A stretch of 64,000 bases of DNA from Candidatus Kouleothrix ribensis (GCA_016722075.1 JADKGW010000001.1:558001-622000), one strand, 5' to 3'. Positions 16,899 through 25,721 are shown, numbered from the stretch's first letter. The notes: generated by a model from the sequence alone, not told the origin. Program-made: numbers and translations.

Positions 16899-17888
16899 TT
16901 AGTACACCTGTGCAAAGAATTGCTTACGCCCGCCGAGTTCGTCGGCGATACCCTGGTAGTAACGCAGATTAAACATCCCGCTATGGGCGATTTCGACCAA
17001 TCGTTCAATGCCGAAGCGGTCGCTCTCCTGCCCAATCAGCCTGAGCCAAGCAACCGCCCCACCACTGAGGCTCTTGCGGTCGAGGCACAGCCGAATAAGC
17101 CAGCGGATGAGTGTGTGGCGCAGCTGGAATTCCTCATAGACCGCCGGTAGAAGCCAGCTCTGCTGTTTATCGCGCGCGAAGATCACCTCGTTGCGCCCAT
17201 AGGCATAGGGGGTCTCGAGCCACGAGCGGAAGCTGCGTTCGGCGTAGTGGTAGCCGATCGCCGACGGATGAAAGATGAATCGTAACCCTAGCTGGCTCAG
17301 GCGATAGGCTAACTCAACATCCTCGGCCCGGCGGAATGTCGGGTCGAAGCCGCCGCTTGCAAGCACATGCCGGCGGGCCAACGAGGTATTGCCGGTGTAG
17401 AATTGGCGTGCAGTTGGCGCCCATGTACCATTCTGAATGCTTTGGTACTGTTTTGCCAGCATGGCCTGTTCCCAGCGTACCCAGGGCGACATGCGGAAAT
17501 TCGCTGGTGTGAGCATTGGCCCTAGCACGACTGCCTGCTTGCCAGCCTGTTCGTGCATCTGCATATGCTCGGCCAGCATGGTTGGCGCCGGCACAACGTC
17601 ATCGTCGACAAAGAGAATATACTCACCGGAGGCGTGCGCAATGCCGTTATTGCGTGCGGCCGCCGGCCCTTGATTGGCCTGCTCGATCAGCGTGAGCTGA
17701 TAGGGCATGTGCAGCCGGCGAACATACTCGTGCGTGCCGTCGCTAGACCCATCGGATACGACAAGAACCTCGACTTCGCGCGGCGAAAAGGTTTGCTGCG
17801 ATAGGGCGGCCAGTACGTGTTTCAGTCGATTGACGCGATTGTAGGTGGGAACGATTACACTGACCTTGAGCATTTGGGCCTCATGCAC
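16899..17888 (-). CDS. Glycosyltransferase family 2
   Basis: A 329-aa GT-A enzyme. VIVPTYNRVNRL at the N-terminus, VSDGSSDGT, NQGPAAARNNG, the metal-binding FVDDDVVP and the RRAEDVELAYRL motif with the base ED are all present. There is no membrane segment, so it acts in the cytoplasm on the growing lipid-linked unit. It follows the acyltransferase gene after 4 bases and precedes the SAT-like gene directly, all in the right-hand minus-strand operon. Confidence 0.92.
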   Translation of the reverse strand: MHEAQMLKVSVIVPTYNRVNRLKHVLAALSQQTFSPREVEVLVVSDGSSDGTHEYVRRLHMPYQLTLIEQANQGPAAARNNGIAHASGEYILFVDDDVVPAPTMLAEHMQMHEQAGKQAVVLGPMLTPANFRMSPWVRWEQAMLAKQYQSIQNGTWAPTARQFYTGNTSLARRHVLASGGFDPTFRRAEDVELAYRLSQLGLRFIFHPSAIGYHYAERSFRSWLETPYAYGRNEVIFARDKQQSWLLPAVYEEFQLRHTLIRWLIRLCLDRKSLSGGAVAWLRLIGQESDRFGIERLVEIAHSGMFNLRYYQGIADELGGRKQFFAQVY

Positions 17889-17892
17889 AGGA

Positions 17893-18432
17893 TTATAGGC
17901 TACGAATCACGCGTGCAGGGACACCGGCCGCGAGCGAGCGCGGTGGAATGTCGCGCACCACGACGCTGCCCGCGCCGATCACGCTGCCCGCGCCGATCGT
18001 GACCCCGCGCAGCACAGTGACGCGCGCGCCGAGCCAGACGTTCTCTTCCAACACGATTGGCGCCGATGGCGGTACCTCATTACGGCGCTCTGGCTCGATG
18101 CGATGGAAGTCGTTATCCATCATAATTACATAGGTGCCGATGTTGCAGCGTGGGCCAATTCGGATCAGCTCTTGAGCAGCGATCGAGCAGCCATAATTGA
18201 TAAATGTACCCGCGCCAATTTCGAGCGTTCCGTTGGAGCCAGTCGCCAGCTCGATTCGAGTGATCGTCGAGACCAGCCGTACCCGATCGCCAACGATCAG
18301 CCGGCCCGCATTCTGGATCACCGGGCTACCCCAGACGCGGATACGGCGGCCGAGCGGTTGGGCGCTGCGAAGAAACCAGCGTGCGCCCAGCACTGCCAGG
18401 CCATTACTCCAATACTGTTGTACGCTTGGCAC
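17893..18432 (-). CDS. Hexapeptide-repeat sugar O-acetyltransferase
   Basis: A 179-aa left-handed beta-helix protein. Hexapeptide turns run from about residue 40 (IGAGTFINYGC, IGPRCNIGTY) to VWLGARVTVLRGVTIGAGSVIGAGSVVVRDIPPRS, ending AAGVPARVI. A MMDNDFH loop carries the catalytic histidine of maltose-acetyltransferase-like enzymes. Probably acetylates the polysaccharide repeat unit from acetyl-CoA. Lies 21 bases after the exported beta-sandwich gene and 4 bases before the GT2. Confidence 0.88.
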   Translation of the reverse strand: MPSVQQYWSNGLAVLGARWFLRSAQPLGRRIRVWGSPVIQNAGRLIVGDRVRLVSTITRIELATGSNGTLEIGAGTFINYGCSIAAQELIRIGPRCNIGTYVIMMDNDFHRIEPERRNEVPPSAPIVLEENVWLGARVTVLRGVTIGAGSVIGAGSVVVRDIPPRSLAAGVPARVIRSL

Positions 18433-18453
18433 TACTGTAACCGTCCATATACG

Positions 18454-19812
18454 CTAGTGATCGCTCGCCCAGATCGATGCATCGCGCACGCGCCACGCGC
18501 CACCCCACCAATCGTTGCCGCGCAGACGCACTGATGTTGCGCCTTGCGGCATCGGCATCCAGTAGGATGCAAAATGATCCTCGGCGTTCCCTAGCTGCGC
18601 CTGGCGCTGGGCAGGCTGCCAACTTACTCCATTATCGAAGCTTACCTCAAGGTTTGTACCGATTCCGGCGAAGCGGAGATGCGCATCAGCGGGTGCGGGT
18701 TGCGGAAATTCGATCAGCGTGCTCATGGCCGCGCTCACCGGGCGATGGCCTGCCGCAATGATGGTGAATGGCCGTGCTGGCGTGATTGTGATGTTGTCCC
18801 AATGCCACGTGTTTGGCAGGCAGCTTGGGCAATCTTTGGTCGGGTTATATGAATGATGCCCGAACTGCACGACGGCCTGACTCCAGCCGAGATCGGGCAT
18901 GTCACTGTCGATCCAGGTCAGGTGGTAGTCGGGCATGCCGAAGCGCATGTGCGTGCGCGAAATCCGCAACTCGAATGTGTCGCGGCGTTTCGCGTCGGGT
19001 GTGAGCACCTGTTCATAGCCCTCGGTTGTGGCGAGCGGAAGCTCGGTGGTGACGAAATCACGCACGATCGTGGCCTTGAAAATGGTTTGATTGTCGAATG
19101 TATCCATGCGGATGTGTAGGGCATTACGTGGCTCGCCGTTTAGATCGGGTAGCCAGCGCTCAAGCGGCAGCTGCAACTGATCGTGGTAGGGTGTAACCCA
19201 CAGATCGACCCAGTCGCGCTGTGACATACGCAGTGTCGAGAGGTCAAAGCGGATCACGGCTTCGCTGCCGCTGAAGTCGACCAGCTGGTTGGGTGTCAGG
19301 TAGATAACGCCATAGCCCTGGGCGTTAATCGCAGTCATAAGATGGTCGCGGCAGAGAAACACGGCTTGGTCGTATGCGGCTACCGGGTGGGTCGCGGGCG
19401 GCCCGGCGCAATCAGCACCATGCAGCGCCTGCATCTGCTCGAGTGTATCGAAGGTGTCAATATCGCGCGAGTGAATGGTCACATCCCAATTAGATCGATT
19501 CCAGGGTTGTGGATGCGTGGGTTGGCCATCGAATGTCTCGCGGAAGCTGCCGCGCGCCGGCTCGCTCGTAGCGCGCACGACTTCAGCAGTTGCGGGGCTG
19601 GGCATAGGTGTAGGCACTATCGGCCCACTGGGTGTGCCGGTAGACACGATGGCGATTGGTGGGTTGGTTGGCGTATTAATCGGCGGTGCGGATGGCGATG
19701 GATGGTTAGCTGGTGGTTGTGCCAGCACGATCCAGGCAAGGCCGGCGCCGAGCAGCCCGGCTACGAGCAATGCCGGAAGTTGAGGTAGCCAACCTGGGCG
19801 GTTGTGGTTCAT
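18454..19812 (-). CDS. Membrane-anchored exported protein with beta-sandwich-like domains, unknown function
   Basis: A 452-aa protein. One N-terminal helix (about residues 14-31) without a lipobox anchors it; a Pro/Thr/Ser linker runs to about residue 85. The body begins RETFDGQP and has beta-rich sequence with Trp/Tyr/His clusters and the segments CAGPPATHP, CRDHLM and CPSCLPNTW, whose cysteines may form disulfides. The layout resembles lectin/glucanase-type sandwiches, but no catalytic motif is evident. Its ATG overlaps the stop of the upstream acyltransferase (ATGA), tying it to polysaccharide synthesis. It may bind or retain the polymer outside the cell. Confidence 0.75.
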   Translation of the reverse strand: MNHNRPGWLPQLPALLVAGLLGAGLAWIVLAQPPANHPSPSAPPINTPTNPPIAIVSTGTPSGPIVPTPMPSPATAEVVRATSEPARGSFRETFDGQPTHPQPWNRSNWDVTIHSRDIDTFDTLEQMQALHGADCAGPPATHPVAAYDQAVFLCRDHLMTAINAQGYGVIYLTPNQLVDFSGSEAVIRFDLSTLRMSQRDWVDLWVTPYHDQLQLPLERWLPDLNGEPRNALHIRMDTFDNQTIFKATIVRDFVTTELPLATTEGYEQVLTPDAKRRDTFELRISRTHMRFGMPDYHLTWIDSDMPDLGWSQAVVQFGHHSYNPTKDCPSCLPNTWHWDNITITPARPFTIIAAGHRPVSAAMSTLIEFPQPAPADAHLRFAGIGTNLEVSFDNGVSWQPAQRQAQLGNAEDHFASYWMPMPQGATSVRLRGNDWWGGAWRVRDASIWASDH

Positions 19813-20363
19813 GACCCAAGCTCGTGTATGACGCGGGCCGGGCTACCGGCGACCATGGTATTGGCCGGCACATCGCGTGTGACGACTGCGCCCGCGCCCA
19901 CGACCGCACCGACGCCGATTGTTACACCCGGCAGCACAATCACGCGCGCGCCCAACCAAGCGCCGTGGTGAATAGTGATTGGCTGGGCATAGGGTGCCGC
20001 TGCGCGGTACTCAGGCGGCCCAAGCCGATGGCTGGTGGTGAGCAGCAACACCTGATGGCCAAGCCCAACACTATCGCCGATCGTAATTGGCGCGCCTAAG
20101 TCGAACAGGCAGCCAATATTCAGCAGGCAGCGCTGGCCGATCGACAAGTTATGCGCACGACCAGGCCCACCGGTGATCGTGGGCATGCCCCAGATAACTG
20201 TACCATGCCCAATGCGCAGCCCGGCCGCGCGCAGCCCGGCCGCACGCAGGCGGCTACCGACATGGATCGGCAGTGGGGCGAGCAACACCTGGCAGATCAG
20301 CAGCCGCAGGTGCAGGCCGCCGAGTTCCTCGCGCGCGACGCGTGTTAGCTTGGCTCGTGACAT
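19809..20363 (-). CDS. WcaF-like hexapeptide acetyltransferase
   Basis: A 184-aa acyltransferase of the colanic-acid WcaF/WcaB type. After a hydrophobic N-terminal helix come LPIHVGSRLRAAG and hexapeptide turns (IGHGTVIWGM, IGQRCLLNIGCLFDLGAPITIGD, VGLGHQVLLLTTSH with the catalytic His, AWLGARVIVLPGVTIG, AGAVVTRDVP, AGSPARVI). The RAAGL segment is duplicated by a 12-base direct repeat near codon 40. It would transfer acetyl groups to sugars of the repeat unit. The start fits the family well, yet it lies 110 bases inside the annotated end of the upstream ligase gene. Confidence 0.88.
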   Translation of the reverse strand: MSRAKLTRVAREELGGLHLRLLICQVLLAPLPIHVGSRLRAAGLRAAGLRIGHGTVIWGMPTITGGPGRAHNLSIGQRCLLNIGCLFDLGAPITIGDSVGLGHQVLLLTTSHRLGPPEYRAAAPYAQPITIHHGAWLGARVIVLPGVTIGVGAVVGAGAVVTRDVPANTMVAGSPARVIHELGS

Positions 20364-21927
20364 ATGGCCCCTCGTACAATGGCCGGAGTCCTGGTGCCGG
20401 GCGTGGCAAAGGCTGCCAGGGCCAGCGCTTCACGGGCGCAAGCATAGGGGTTGCTACTAAGTGCTCCAGGCAATTTAGCACTCCCATGGCCGCGCCAACA
20501 TAGATCATGCTTTGCGCTTCCCAGGACATATCGACATACGCATAAACGAAATGCATAACAACATACAGCGTTGCGGTCAGCGCAATCGCGCTCAGGTCGC
20601 CGCCGGGCATACGCCATAGTGCGCGCGTGCCGACAACAATCGCCATACCAATCAGCGCGAGCATCGCTAGAAACCCACCAACGCCCGTCTGCATCCAGAT
20701 CCACAGGATCGAGTTGTGAGTGATATATTCCCACCACTCGAAGAAGCTGATATCGGGCATAGGTGCGATGATATAGAACTTATTGCCGAACCCGACGCCT
20801 GTGAATGGGCGTGCTTTGATCGTAAACTTGCTATTGATGTTCTCGATCACACGGTAGACATTCGATGCATCGTCGCGGCCGCCCGATTGAGGCGCGATGA
20901 CTGAGCGAATCGCGCGCGCGGGCATACCCAGGCCACCGCTACTGTTCCAGAACGCAGCGAGGTAGACGACGCCAAGGATTGTGGCGATCGGCATGATCAT
21001 CCAGAAGGCCTTGCGATGGACATGGTAGAGCACGAATGCGATCAGCAGCAGCGCAAGCGCGAGTGTGATAAACGAAGCTCGGCGCTGATTGGCAAAGTAG
21101 CTCAACAGCATCACCGGCAGCATGAGCGGCAGTACCATGCGTTTTGTACGCGACCCACGAAACATCCATACTGCAATGGTGAGGACAAACACAGTGTTCA
21201 GGTGGATCGAGAATGAATGTTCGGCAATCGCTTCGACCGACCGGGTGTTAAAGTTCAAGACAGTTGCGAGATACCATACGCCACTGATTGAATCGATGTA
21301 GAGTGCCCCGACGATGATCCAGATCAGGGTGCTAAGCTGTGCGCGCGTCTTGATCACGTTGCTGGTGAGGATCAGCATCACTGGCAGATAATAGATCACG
21401 CGCACCTCCCACAGCGCGATCTTTCGGTCGCCGTGATGCGTGATGCCATAGATCAAGCCGAGCGTGACACATGCACCGAAGATCAGCGCCGGCCAGAACA
21501 GCGGGCCTTTCGTAATGTGTAGTTGGCGTCGCATCGCGCCGCGGCCGAGCCACGACACGCAGGTCAGCACCATAAAGATCTCGGCCGGGCTGAAGCTTGT
21601 GGCATGGCCGACGTAGAGCAGCGACTCGGCGCTGGACAGGTTCTTCACAAATGGAAACCAGGGCGTGAGCAGGGCATCGCCGGCGAGCGCGAAGCCGACG
21701 ATCTGGTAGACGCCATAGCGCGGCTCGTAGAGCAGCGCGATGATACCGGCAAGCAGGCACATCCAGGCAATCGAAGCCAGGCCTGGCGTACCGCGGATCA
21801 TGAGCAGGCCGCTGATAGTGGCAAACGCACTCAAGGCAGCAAGCCAGGTTCGGCCTGCGGCTGTGGATCGCCGGATCTGGGCGTCAACCGTGACGATCCG
21901 CGGGTGTGCTGTGAATGTATTGATCAT
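20254..21927 (-). CDS. O-antigen ligase/polymerase (Wzy/WaaL-like) integral membrane protein
   Basis: A 557-aa protein with roughly ten to twelve membrane helices and the O-antigen ligase domain in the second half (RPFTGVGFGNKFYIIAP, then HNSILWIWMQTGVGGFLAMLALIG, where the HNSIL histidine region matches Wzy_C proteins). It should polymerise or ligate lipid-linked repeat units at the outer face. The last 37 or so codons run inside the next gene and read as a basic, low-complexity tail. A stop lies in another frame just inside the next ATG, so a natural overlap or a one-base indel are both possible. Start at 21927, 3 bases after the 47-aa gene. Confidence 0.85.
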   Translation of the reverse strand: MINTFTAHPRIVTVDAQIRRSTAAGRTWLAALSAFATISGLLMIRGTPGLASIAWMCLLAGIIALLYEPRYGVYQIVGFALAGDALLTPWFPFVKNLSSAESLLYVGHATSFSPAEIFMVLTCVSWLGRGAMRRQLHITKGPLFWPALIFGACVTLGLIYGITHHGDRKIALWEVRVIYYLPVMLILTSNVIKTRAQLSTLIWIIVGALYIDSISGVWYLATVLNFNTRSVEAIAEHSFSIHLNTVFVLTIAVWMFRGSRTKRMVLPLMLPVMLLSYFANQRRASFITLALALLLIAFVLYHVHRKAFWMIMPIATILGVVYLAAFWNSSGGLGMPARAIRSVIAPQSGGRDDASNVYRVIENINSKFTIKARPFTGVGFGNKFYIIAPMPDISFFEWWEYITHNSILWIWMQTGVGGFLAMLALIGMAIVVGTRALWRMPGGDLSAIALTATLYVVMHFVYAYVDMSWEAQSMIYVGAAMGVLNCLEHLVATPMLAPVKRWPWQPLPRPAPGLRPLYEGPYVTSQANTRRARGTRRPAPAAADLPGVARPTADPCR

Positions 21928-21930
21928 TGG

Positions 21931-22074
21931 CTATAGTTGGTTAAAGAAGAAATAGACCATACTCACCAGCACAATCACACCCAGCAGCATCCAGATATTG
22001 AATCGCAGCGTGCGGCCGCGCAACAATGTAGCACCGACAAAGCACAGCATAATGAAGCCCATGAATACTTTCAT
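21931..22074 (-). CDS. 47-aa membrane protein of the polysaccharide operon
   Basis: A small gene wedged between the BY-kinase-like gene (4 bases upstream) and the ligase gene (3 bases downstream) on the same strand. The product has two hydrophobic segments, KVFMGFIMLCFVGATLL and WMLLGVIVLVSMVYFFF, separated by a basic RGRTLRFN turn, so both ends probably face the same side and the loop faces the cytoplasm. The close spacing on both sides and codon use like its neighbours make it a real gene despite its size. The function is unknown; it may be an accessory subunit of the Wzy-like protein or the chain-length complex. Confidence 0.8.
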   Translation of the reverse strand: MKVFMGFIMLCFVGATLLRGRTLRFNIWMLLGVIVLVSMVYFFFNQL

Positions 22075-22078
22075 CTGG

Positions 22079-22870
22079 TTACTCTTGCGGCACGAGCGCG
22101 TGCATCCAGCGTGGCAGCTTGGAGCTTACCTGGTTCAGGATGACACCGAGTATATTGAGGTGGGCAAGATCATCGAGTGCGGCGCGAACGTGTGAGACGG
22201 GCGTGACACCCTGGCGGATGACCAGGCAGCAGCCCTGGGCGAGCGATGCCAACGCCACAGCATCGCTGGTTAGCTGAACGGCCGGGATGTCGAGCACGAG
22301 CATATCGAAACGTTCGCACAGCTGTGCGAGGCATTGTTTGAGTGCCGTGCCGCGCGCCATTGCCGGGCGTAGGTGCTGTGGAAGATCGCCGGCAGGCAGC
22401 AGGTAGAGATTCGGTGTGGCTGTGGCGACGAGCGCCTGATCGAGCGTGCATGACTGCGTCAGTACGCCGGCGAGTCCGGGGCCGCCATCGAAAGATTCTG
22501 AATCGGCCAATGCATCGGCGGGGCGTTTATGGCGCGGTGGCCGGGCCGGCGCCGGCTGCGAGAGGCGTGTGATCATGCCTGGCGTGTACCAGTTCAGCTC
22601 GGCAACACAGACGCTGGCCTGACGATCGTTGGCGAGCGTGGTGGCTAACGCGATCGACATGTACGTGACGCCCTCGCCGCTTAGTGCCGCAACGACTGCC
22701 AGGCATTTCGGCAGGGTGTTATTGTATGTCAGGGTGTTTTCGAGATGGCGAATGCTGCTAATCAGATCTGCGGGAAAGGTATGGATCGCCGCACCATTGG
22801 CCGCGCACAGCGAGATCGGCAAGCTGTGTAGTGGGGCAGCGATCGTATGCTTGCGTTGCAGCAGCGGCAT
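22079..22870 (-). CDS. CpsD/BY-kinase-like P-loop ATPase with degenerate Walker A
   Basis: A 263-aa protein with the fold of bacterial tyrosine kinases of capsule systems, sitting next to chain-length and flippase genes as usual. The Walker A motif, normally PGEGKS/T, reads SGEGVT (Ser64 to Thr69), so the phosphate-binding lysine is Val68. Walker A-prime, normally IDADLR, reads VAELNW (Glu91, Asn93). Walker B MLVLDIP is kept. No C-terminal tyrosine cluster is present. It is therefore unlikely to be an active tyrosine kinase and may act as a structural or ATP-independent partner of the chain-length protein. Five bases separate it from the flippase gene. Confidence 0.82.
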   Translation of the reverse strand: MPLLQRKHTIAAPLHSLPISLCAANGAAIHTFPADLISSIRHLENTLTYNNTLPKCLAVVAALSGEGVTYMSIALATTLANDRQASVCVAELNWYTPGMITRLSQPAPARPPRHKRPADALADSESFDGGPGLAGVLTQSCTLDQALVATATPNLYLLPAGDLPQHLRPAMARGTALKQCLAQLCERFDMLVLDIPAVQLTSDAVALASLAQGCCLVIRQGVTPVSHVRAALDDLAHLNILGVILNQVSSKLPRWMHALVPQE

Positions 22871-22875
22871 TGTGC

Positions 22876-24432
22876 TTATACTCCTTCAGCTGGGACTGTG
22901 TCGGCTGGGCGCCGGCGCAGACGGTTCAGTGCATGTTGTCCGAACTGCTTGAATAGCTCGAGATCCTCGCGTGGGATGGCACGGAAGAGCAGGATGCAGC
23001 CGATATACACAATCGCGCCGGTTAACACCGGTAGGCCGATGAATAGTGCGCGTAGCCACCAGGTAGCGGCGACCATTGCCAGCCCGGCGGCCAGTACACG
23101 TAGCGCGACGTGTAGGTTGGATCGATCGAGTGCGCCGGATGGGAGCATCCGAATGCCGCAGGCGACCATCGCAATCTCGGTGATGAGAAAGCTGAGTGAT
23201 CCGGCGATAGCGCCATTGCCGAACATATGTTGGCACCAAGGTACGAACACCAGATCGAGTGGGATGGTAAGCGCCGTAGCGAGCAGCATTACGATCGTCC
23301 ATGGATTTTGCCGGTCGGTCGAGATGAGGAACTGGCCAAGCAAGATATTCTGATACGTTGGAATGAGCACGACACCCATAAGCGCCAGGATTGGCCCGCT
23401 CTGGGCAAAGCCGGGGCCGTAGAGCAGTAGCACGAGTGGATCGGCGATGACGAGCAGGCCCAGCCCAAGTGGCATACTGAGCACCAGCATCAGATCGAAG
23501 CTCTTGCGAATAATACGCGGCAGCGAGTCGGATGCGTTAGCGTAGGCACGGGTCAGGCTGGGAAATACCGCAGTAGTGAAAATTACCGGGAAGAACATCA
23601 TCGTGCCGAACAGGCGTGAGGCTGATCCATACCAACCCACCTGGGTAGGGTTAACCAGCGACGAAATGATCAGCACATCGATCTGGCCATAGGCTACCAG
23701 GCCGAGGCTTGAGGCAAGGTATGGTAGGCCGGCGCGTAAGATCGAGCCAATCTGGGCAGCATTGAACGCGAACCTGATGCGGGAATGCCGCCGTAGGAAC
23801 ACGATCTGGATCGCACAGCCGATCGCCATGGCGAGGATGGTAATAATAGCGATGCCGTACGCACCAAACCCAAGCAGGAGCACAGCGATACCGAGCGCGG
23901 TATTGACGATCCGGCTGGCGATACCTGCCAGCGAGACATATTCCATCAGCTCGAGCCCCTGGAGGGCTGATTGAACCGCCAGGTAGATCTGAGTGATCAG
24001 CTGGGCGACTCCCAGCAATGCGACCAGGACGAGCACTGTGGTGGAGAAATGCGCCAGGTATACGTACAGTGCGACGATCGCGCAGCTCAGCATGTAGAGC
24101 AGGGTGCGCGCGATCAGTGTGGTTCCAACCAACTCGGGGGTTTTTTCGGGCGCACGGGCGATCTCTTTTACCAATAGCGTGTCGATGCCAAAGTTGATAA
24201 ACACGCCCATGATCGTCCAGATCGATGAAGCCACAGTATATTCGCCGACCAACTCGGCGCCGAGCATGCGGGCCAGCACGACAGTCAGCACAAGCGTGAG
24301 TGCCCAGGTAATCAGCTGAGAGATCAACAAGACACTAGCGTTTTTAACAACTGTGGTTGTGGAACTACGCATATGTGTCAGTGCCCTTCTGGTGCGCACA
24401 TAATCTGCGGCCGGTGGTAGTGGCCGCAGCAT
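22876..24432 (-). CDS. Wzx-like oligosaccharide flippase
   Basis: A 518-aa polytopic membrane protein with 12 to 14 predicted helices, typical of the MOP/PST exporter family that flips undecaprenyl-PP-linked repeat units to the outer leaflet. The N-terminal half shows NASVLLISQLITWAL, VLARMLGAELVGEYTVA and DTLLVKEIARAPEK, as in Wzx proteins. The ATG at 24372 (MRSSTTTVVKN) is an alternative start closer to the first helix. It follows the chain-length gene after 15 bases and precedes the BY-kinase-like gene. Confidence 0.9.
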   Translation of the reverse strand: MLRPLPPAADYVRTRRALTHMRSSTTTVVKNASVLLISQLITWALTLVLTVVLARMLGAELVGEYTVASSIWTIMGVFINFGIDTLLVKEIARAPEKTPELVGTTLIARTLLYMLSCAIVALYVYLAHFSTTVLVLVALLGVAQLITQIYLAVQSALQGLELMEYVSLAGIASRIVNTALGIAVLLLGFGAYGIAIITILAMAIGCAIQIVFLRRHSRIRFAFNAAQIGSILRAGLPYLASSLGLVAYGQIDVLIISSLVNPTQVGWYGSASRLFGTMMFFPVIFTTAVFPSLTRAYANASDSLPRIIRKSFDLMLVLSMPLGLGLLVIADPLVLLLYGPGFAQSGPILALMGVVLIPTYQNILLGQFLISTDRQNPWTIVMLLATALTIPLDLVFVPWCQHMFGNGAIAGSLSFLITEIAMVACGIRMLPSGALDRSNLHVALRVLAAGLAMVAATWWLRALFIGLPVLTGAIVYIGCILLFRAIPREDLELFKQFGQHALNRLRRRPADTVPAEGV

Positions 24433-24447
24433 CAGCTCGATACTGCA

Positions 24448-25563
24448 TTAGGCTGCGACCTGATCGATCATGCCGACCGGCAGGTTTTCGCCCTGAGCGG
24501 TGGCCGGCTCGGCGGCCTCAAGCTGATGGGTAGGTAGGCTGGCGGGTTGTGGCGATGCCTCAGACTGTAGCGCCGGTGTGGCAGCGGGGATCTGGCGGAG
24601 ATCGGGAACCAGCGCGAGCACCGGCAGATCCAGCGCGCTGCGTACATCGAGCGCAAAGCGGAAGCTGTGATCGAGCAGTGCGCCGCCGACAACCCCGGCG
24701 CCACTGAGAAACACACCGATGACTAAGAAGATCGAAGCGTTGAGAACGATCGTCTTGAGGCTACGCTCGGGCTTGCTTGGTAGGGTGGGCGCATCGATCA
24801 CCAGATAATTCTGGCGTACATTACTCTCGGCCTGCGATTGAGCCAGGCGCGCGCTCTCTTCCTTATCGAGCGCATTCTCGAGGCGGGTAGAGGCTAGATC
24901 GATCGCGGCCTGGATCTGCGCGATCTGCACCTGTTCTTCGGGCAGGCGCTCGCCGCGCAGCGGCTGCGGGTGCGTCTCGAGGAATGTCTTTAGCTCGTTG
25001 CGCGCGCGCTGTAGCTCTTGCTGGTATGGTGGAATGACTTCGGCGAAGAACGACTGTGCAACCGCGCTCTCTTGCTGATCGGCGTTGAGCTTCCACTGGG
25101 TATACGCTTCGATCGTTGCGCTTGCGAGCTGCTGGGCGAGCTTTGGATCGCGATTACGAGCGATAAACTCGATCAGATTATCGCCGACCATCTGTACCTG
25201 CACAGATTGGCGGAACGAATCCATTGCGGTGGTGATCGCGTCTGGCCCGCGCGCCATCTCGGCCTCGAGATCGGTTTTCTTAATCGCCGAGCGAATGAAC
25301 GCGTCGGTCTGGAGTAACTCAGACACCTCGTTCACAGCGATCTGCGTGGGTGTGCGCCAGGAGAACCCGTCGTCTTGGATCTTGGTAAGCGACGAGAGTA
25401 GCGAAGCCTTCTGCACATAGAGGGTACCGATCGAGATATACTCGGGCTTCGATAGTGCGATATAGCCGCTGGCGGCAAACAGCAGCACGACGATTGGGAC
25501 GAGATTGAGCCAGCGATGGCGGAAGTAGCTTTCAAAAAGACGCAGGATGATCAGACGTATCAT
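24448..25563 (-). CDS. Wzz/chain-length-determinant family protein
   Basis: A 371-aa polysaccharide co-polymerase. A membrane helix near the N-terminus (about 17-38) is followed by a periplasmic/extracellular part with a long helical stretch (QQELQRARNELKTFLE through LENALDKEESARLAQSQAE), a PTLPSKPERS proline segment and a second helix (about 272-295), then a cytoplasmic tail. It sets polymer length with the Wzy-like protein. No kinase domain is fused; the degenerate BY-kinase-like protein is separate. The ATG at 25563 (MIRLIIL), preceded by GCAGGGA, is chosen over the in-frame ATG at 25635 because the extra 24 residues are basic and unlike the family. First gene after the promoter at 25693-25721. 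Confidence 0.88.
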   Translation of the reverse strand: MIRLIILRLFESYFRHRWLNLVPIVVLLFAASGYIALSKPEYISIGTLYVQKASLLSSLTKIQDDGFSWRTPTQIAVNEVSELLQTDAFIRSAIKKTDLEAEMARGPDAITTAMDSFRQSVQVQMVGDNLIEFIARNRDPKLAQQLASATIEAYTQWKLNADQQESAVAQSFFAEVIPPYQQELQRARNELKTFLETHPQPLRGERLPEEQVQIAQIQAAIDLASTRLENALDKEESARLAQSQAESNVRQNYLVIDAPTLPSKPERSLKTIVLNASIFLVIGVFLSGAGVVGGALLDHSFRFALDVRSALDLPVLALVPDLRQIPAATPALQSEASPQPASLPTHQLEAAEPATAQGENLPVGMIDQVAA

Positions 25564-25692
25564 TCGATGTCCCTGCCTATTCGGTTGACGGTGGCCATGG
25601 GTATGCGACGAGCTTGCAGATCGTCGCACACGCAATCGAATGCGACCAGCATATGCGGATGCACGAACGGGCGGCTTGCAATTGCATTAGGA

Positions 25693-25721
25693 ATGATAGC
25701 AATACGATATTTTGTAGTCAA
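25693..25721 (-). promoter_or_regulatory. Sigma-70-type promoter of the right-hand polysaccharide operon
   Basis: Read on the minus strand: TTGACT, a 17-base spacer, TATCAT. Five of six bases match consensus in the -35 and five of six in the -10. The flanks are strongly AT-rich against a GC-rich background. The leader to the chain-length ATG would be about 120 bases. Confidence 0.75.
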
